Source: Rhizobium sullae
Lineage (GTDB): Bacteria > Pseudomonadota > Alphaproteobacteria > Rhizobiales > Rhizobiaceae
Reading direction: 5' to 3'
Assembly: GCF_900169785.1 (NCBI RefSeq)
Contig: NZ_FWER01000049.1
Coordinates: forward strand, 1 to 44,076
DNA length: 44,076 nt
Positions 40,965 through 44,076 of this stretch are shown piece after piece (positions within the stretch are counted from its first letter, which is position 1; the number at the start of each line of letters is the position of its first letter). The position numbers were made by a program, and so were the translations under genes. The notes beneath the pieces are model-generated. The model had not been told where the DNA came from and did no database searches. It saw only the letters and a program-made list of their open reading frames with translations.

Positions 40965-42677
40965 TTATTTAGCCTGCACGTCGCCCAAGAGTGTCAGTGC
41001 CTCTGAGAGTTCATTGTTCGCATGCGTACGAGCGGCAAGTCCGATCAGGGTCCTCGTCAAAGTTTCCGTCGCCGCTGGGTCGGCACTGAGGCTGATTCTC
41101 GCCTGGTCCAGCATGATGCGCGTCCAGAGCGCCGCATAAGGGTCGCTCACGCGGGTCACGACCCGCAGTGCGCGTCCAAGCCATGCCAGCGCCTGTTCCA
41201 GCTGCCCTTCGCCCTCATGGGAGAGGGCGATCACACGGCATGCCGCAGCCTCCCAACACGGATCGGAAAGCTGACAGGACAACGCCAGCGTGTTTTCGAG
41301 CTTGGATCGGACTCTGGAAGGCGAAGATGTTTCGGTTCGAAGTTCGATCTCGCTGAGAACGGTTTCCGGCCAAGGGCGGAACGACAGCCATCTCTGGTCT
41401 TCACACTGGAGGATCGCGTCCTGTGCCCACACTTCGGCACGGTCCAGGTCCCCCGCCCGGAGGTGTCCCCATGCGCCCAATCCCAAGGCCCACGTCTGAC
41501 GTCGCTTCAAGCCACGGCTTCGAGCGATTTCCAGGCAACGATCATATTCGTCGGATGCCTCTCGATAACGTCCCCAATCGGCGAGATTGAAGCCGGAGAA
41601 ACAGTGCGCCGCCGCGAGACACTCAGGATCGTAATCCGACAACTCCAGCGCACGGAGGCTAAGCCGTCGAGCGTCCGGCCGTCGGCCCGCGAGCGCATCG
41701 GCATAGGATTGCTCGAGAACGGCTCGACATGCAACCGGACGGGTTTGCGCCAGCATAGCTGCCTCCTCAGCCTGCCGCAGGTAGACGATGCCCTCGTCGT
41801 CATATCCGCGCACGGAATGGATGAGGGCGGTGCCGAGCTCGACAAAACATCGGGCAAGCGGACCGGGATCGCCTGTCTGCTCCGCGGCGGCCGCCGCCCT
41901 GCGAAGGCAGTCGATGCCCGCGTCAGCCGCCCCTGCTGCAAGCGCCGCCTTACCCGCCTCGATGAGGGTTTCCGCCACTCTCGCCGGTCCAGTTCCCGGC
42001 GGCATGTCGGACACGCTCGCTCTCGCAGCGCTCCTGAGCGCCGCTGTCGGCATCTCGCCGAGTTCCCGCAGGAAGTCCGCTTCGACGTTCTCCACGTGAA
42101 GGCGCGCGGCGTTAGGATTGCCCGAAAGCACCAGCGCCTTGACGAGAAGCACATGGCGGCCTTCGTCGAAAGGGTCTCGCTGAACAGCGTGTCGCGCGAG
42201 GACGAGGGCCCTTTCGATATCCATGGTCGACAGGGAAGACAGCGTTTCGCGCCGCAGCCTTTCGTCCATGCGTGCGGCAATCCGGGTCCGCTCGACGAGC
42301 AGCCAGGTCGAGAACTCCGGCCCGCAGGCCTCCGGTTCGTGTCCCTCGAGGAGTTCGTCCGCTTCGATCGGATCGAAATCGGGATCGTCCAGCGACAGAA
42401 CGTCGACGCGGCTGTTCTCGGGCAAGTTGGCACGGAGAGGATCGCCTGTCATCGCGTCGGGTCCCAGCGCGCGCCGGAGCGCTGCGAGACACCACCGCAA
42501 TGCACCCAAGGGGTCTGCGGTGTCGGGGAATAGCTCAGCGGCGAGCTGACGGCGGGAGAGCGGACGATCCGCGAGCAGCACGCGCGCGAGCACCGCCCAG
42601 GCCTGATGTCCCCGCACGGGGCGCAGCGCTCCATCGAACGATGTGACGGTCGGTTTTCCGAGCAGCCTTATCCGCAT
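40965..42677 (-). CDS. SARP-like transcriptional activator (BTAD domain) with helical repeats
   Basis: Regulator of 570 residues. Residues about 1-95 form a winged-helix OmpR/SARP-type DNA-binding domain (MRIRLLGKPTVTSFDG, then LSRRQLAAELFPD and LRWCLAALRRAL); about 100-230 is the bacterial transcriptional activator (BTAD) helical domain with FDEGRHVLLVKALVLSG; the remaining C-terminal part is TPR-like helical repeats rich in alanine. There is no AAA domain. ATG 42677 has GGAGG five bases upstream. The gene is divergent from the DUF4242 gene across a 155-bp gap, a pairing that I have the impression recurs, and it probably controls that gene. The activating signal is unknown. Confidence 0.88.
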   Translation of the reverse strand: MRIRLLGKPTVTSFDGALRPVRGHQAWAVLARVLLADRPLSRRQLAAELFPDTADPLGALRWCLAALRRALGPDAMTGDPLRANLPENSRVDVLSLDDPDFDPIEADELLEGHEPEACGPEFSTWLLVERTRIAARMDERLRRETLSSLSTMDIERALVLARHAVQRDPFDEGRHVLLVKALVLSGNPNAARLHVENVEADFLRELGEMPTAALRSAARASVSDMPPGTGPARVAETLIEAGKAALAAGAADAGIDCLRRAAAAAEQTGDPGPLARCFVELGTALIHSVRGYDDEGIVYLRQAEEAAMLAQTRPVACRAVLEQSYADALAGRRPDARRLSLRALELSDYDPECLAAAHCFSGFNLADWGRYREASDEYDRCLEIARSRGLKRRQTWALGLGAWGHLRAGDLDRAEVWAQDAILQCEDQRWLSFRPWPETVLSEIELRTETSSPSRVRSKLENTLALSCQLSDPCWEAAACRVIALSHEGEGQLEQALAWLGRALRVVTRVSDPYAALWTRIMLDQARISLSADPAATETLTRTLIGLAARTHANNELSEALTLLGDVQAK

Positions 42678-42719
42678 CCCTGCCTCCAGCTGACGCTGCC
42701 ACAGGTTCGTCCCGCGCCG

Positions 42720-42766
42720 TGTGCACTGGCGTGGGACAAAGCCTTAGCACCCGCTCGATTGTGCAC
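42720..42766. promoter_or_regulatory. Pair of TGTGCAC direct repeats in the SARP/DUF4242 promoter gap
   Basis: TGTGCAC occurs at 42720-42726 and 42760-42766, 40 bases apart start to start, or close to four helical turns. SARP-type activators usually bind direct repeats near the -35 region. No exact -35/-10 can be placed. Candidate binding sites for the divergent regulator; inferred. Confidence 0.4.
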
Positions 42767-42832
42767 ACTACACCGCAAACGGCGCTGAGCTAAACCTGAT
42801 CGTGCCAACTGGAACACAACAAGGAGATCATC

Positions 42833-43111
42833 ATGCCAAAGTACCTCATCGAGCGCACCGTTCCCGGTGCCGACACGCTGTCCGCTGACGAACTTAGGGA
42901 GATCGCGGCCAAGTCGAACGCGGTCGTCGCGGGGCTAGGCGAGCCCTATGTTTGGCAGCACACCTATGTCGCGGGTGACAAGCTCTACTGCGTGCATGAG
43001 GCGAGCGGACCGGACATCATCCGACGCCATGCCGCAGAAGGAGGATTTCCAGTGGACGCCATTACGGAAATTTCTACGACCTTCGGGCCTGCGGCAGCAG
43101 GGCCGCAATGA
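42833..43111 (+). CDS. DUF4242 (SCO4226-type) small protein
   Basis: A 92-residue ferredoxin-like-fold protein: MPKYLIERTVPGAD, then WQHTYVAGDKLYCVHEASGPDIIRRHA and GFPVDAITEI, typical of DUF4242. A Streptomyces member (SCO4226) was described as nickel-binding; here H44 and C53 could bind metal but this is not shown. AAGGAGATC precedes the ATG. It is divergent from the SARP-like regulator and most likely its target. Family confidence is good, function unknown. Confidence 0.85.
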   Translation: MPKYLIERTVPGADTLSADELREIAAKSNAVVAGLGEPYVWQHTYVAGDKLYCVHEASGPDIIRRHAAEGGFPVDAITEISTTFGPAAAGPQ

Positions 43112-43191
43112 ACAGGCTACTGTGACGACGCGGTGGACGTCGCCGCACGTCGCACGGCAAAGCTTCACCCCGTCACGGGACGATTGCTGAG

Positions 43192-43224
43192 AACGGGCGT
43201 GCGAGAGTGGCTCGCAAGCCCGTT
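43192..43224 (+). terminator. Long hairpin after the DUF4242 gene
   Basis: Arms 43192-43205 and 43211-43224 pair at 13 of 14 positions around a 5-nt loop, followed by TTGC with no real T-run. It is either a weak terminator for the DUF4242 gene or the original end of the RTX-type gene now decayed beside it. Confidence 0.55.
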
Positions 43225-43230
43225 TGCTGA

Positions 43231-43437
43231 ACCTGCCTGAGCGGGAGCAGCGCGAATGATTTCCTGCAGGGCCTGAACGGCCAGAACAGGCTGTTTGGCA
43301 AAGGCGGCAATGACATGCTGGAAGGGGGCGCAGGAGATGACACGTTGCTGGGCGGCGACGGCGACGATTTGATGCTTCCGGGAAAAGGCGGTTTCGATGC
43401 TGTTGATGGTGGCTCCGGAAAAGACATGGCGAGCTAA
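43231..43437 (+). pseudogene. RTX/hemolysin-type calcium-binding repeat remnant
   Basis: The frame from 43231 (after a stop at 43228) to the stop at 43435 encodes consecutive RTX nonapeptides: GKGGNDMLEG, GGAGDDTLLG, GGDGDDLMLP, GKGGFDAVDG and GGSGKDMAS, the GGxGxDxxx pattern that binds calcium in secreted type I exported proteins. There is no start codon or ribosome site and no N-terminal domain. The stop arises in AGCTAA; with one A fewer the frame would read on as SYLRSGSGGDID, as RTX proteins often do, which suggests a frameshift. A decayed internal piece of a longer secreted protein. Confidence 0.8.
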
Positions 43438-43648
43438 CCTCCGCAGTGGCTCCGGTGGCGATATCGATGTCCATGGCAGGAATAGGCGCGCCTGTATCTC
43501 TCTGGATCATCACGGCGGCCGGATTCGCAGGAGCTGCGGCCTTTGCGGCGATCCCGCTGACGCTCAAGATATCGACCTCGAGATCAAGCGCCTAAGTGCG
43601 ATTACTCATCAACGATGCCTTGCTACGCACATCACGTGGATTGGCAGT

Positions 43649-43674
43649 CGAAGCCGCCGAACGCGTTCGTCTGC
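43649..43674 (+). repeat. 26-base exact repeat next to the IS30 element
   Basis: Identical over 26 bases to 40905-40930, containing the core GCCGAACGCGTTCGTCTGC. After it the two copies diverge (CTTTCAGCG here, AGTCGGGCC there). The copy here lies about 65 bases before the IS30 transposase start, at or just outside the expected element end. Confidence 0.8.
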
Positions 43675-43738
43675 TTTCAGCGGTGGGCTCACGGGATGAA
43701 TGCAACACACTATTCTTTTGTCAAAGAGGAGTGTGGAC

Positions 43739-44076
43739 ATGAAGCGTCGACGTCGCATGTATTTTTCTGCTGCTCAGCGATCGGAGATCTGGGACCGATG
43801 GCAGGCTGGCGAGTCTATGAAGTCGATCGGACGCCTTTTTGATCGCGGATCTTCATCGATCTTCTCAGTGATCTCTCCCGCTGGTGGCATACGTCCGGCC
43901 GAGCGGCGACGAGCGCCTAAGGCACTCAGTCTGAGTGAACGGGAGGAGATATCCCGAGGGCTCAGCACGCAGTGTTCTTTACGATCGATCGCCCGCACGT
44001 TAGGTCGATCTCCCTCTACGATCAGTCGTGAAGTCCGTCGCAATGGTGGGCTGGCTTGCTATCGGGCAGCACGTTC
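43739..44076 (+). mobile_element. IS30-family transposase, 3' partial
   Basis: The frame starts at ATG 43739 behind AGAGGAG and stays open to the right edge (112 codons). It reads MKRRRRMYFSAAQRSEIWDRW, then GESMKSIGRLFDRGSSSI, SEREEISRGLS and SIARTLGRSPSTISREVRR, the two helix-turn-helix regions at the N-terminus of IS30-family transposases. The DDE catalytic part lies beyond the window. The left inverted repeat is probably around 43,693-43,730 (ATGAATGCAACACACTATTC), but the mate is outside, so this cannot be confirmed. The coding part seen is intact. Confidence 0.85.

Noticed and set aside
41022..42533. 503-codon plus-strand frame opposite the SARP-like gene
   Set aside because: No domain or start signal; the minus strand has GGAGG, a DNA-binding domain and BTAD features.

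Overview
The window looks like rhizobial DNA (Rhizobium/Agrobacterium-type Alphaproteobacteria). The evidence is a full-length cyclic beta-1,2-glucan synthase of the NdvB/ChvB type (2,838 residues) followed by an OpgC/Cgm-type glucan modifier, high-GC codon usage with Shine-Dalgarno starts, and a CUT2 sugar importer whose promoter carries a GGAA-N6-TTCC palindrome like the IolR site described in Sinorhizobium. No rRNA, tRNA or CRISPR array was seen.

Left part, about 1-26,800, is compact and reads as core genome. In order it holds: the C-terminal part of a nucleotidyltransferase/HEPN protein; galE and a phosphonate-monoester-hydrolase-like sulfatase in one unit; a convergent DUF1993 gene; a three-gene importer (binding protein, double ATPase, permease), probably for inositol; an M19 dipeptidase followed by a five-gene family-5 peptide-type ABC importer with overlapping stop/start codons; two small ORFs and a structured 436-bp gap; ndvB; an OpgC-like gene; and an ACS-type MFS transporter.

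Right part, about 26,800-44,076, is accessory in character. It mixes intact genes (DUF6074-like, acyl-CoA dehydrogenase and divergent HxlR regulator, heme-free sulfite-oxidase-like molybdoenzyme, DUF938 methyltransferase, LysE exporter, SARP-like regulator and DUF4242 protein) with decay products: an IS66 OrfA remnant with a frameshift, two genes that lost their 5' ends at one shared junction, an RTX calcium-binding remnant, and an IS30-family transposase running off the right edge. The gaps carry copies of a degenerate repeat family.

The most interesting block is 34,496-40,788. Two tandem Tat-exported NMT1/THI5-like binding proteins, a SCO1/SenC copper/thiol protein, a membrane histidine kinase (periplasmic helical domain, HAMP, GAF, HisKA, HATPase), a single-domain response regulator and a receiver-class III nucleotidyl cyclase are packed as one apparent operon with no ABC permease or ATPase. 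I infer a periplasmic ligand-sensing pathway ending in phosphorelay and cyclic-nucleotide output rather than an uptake system.
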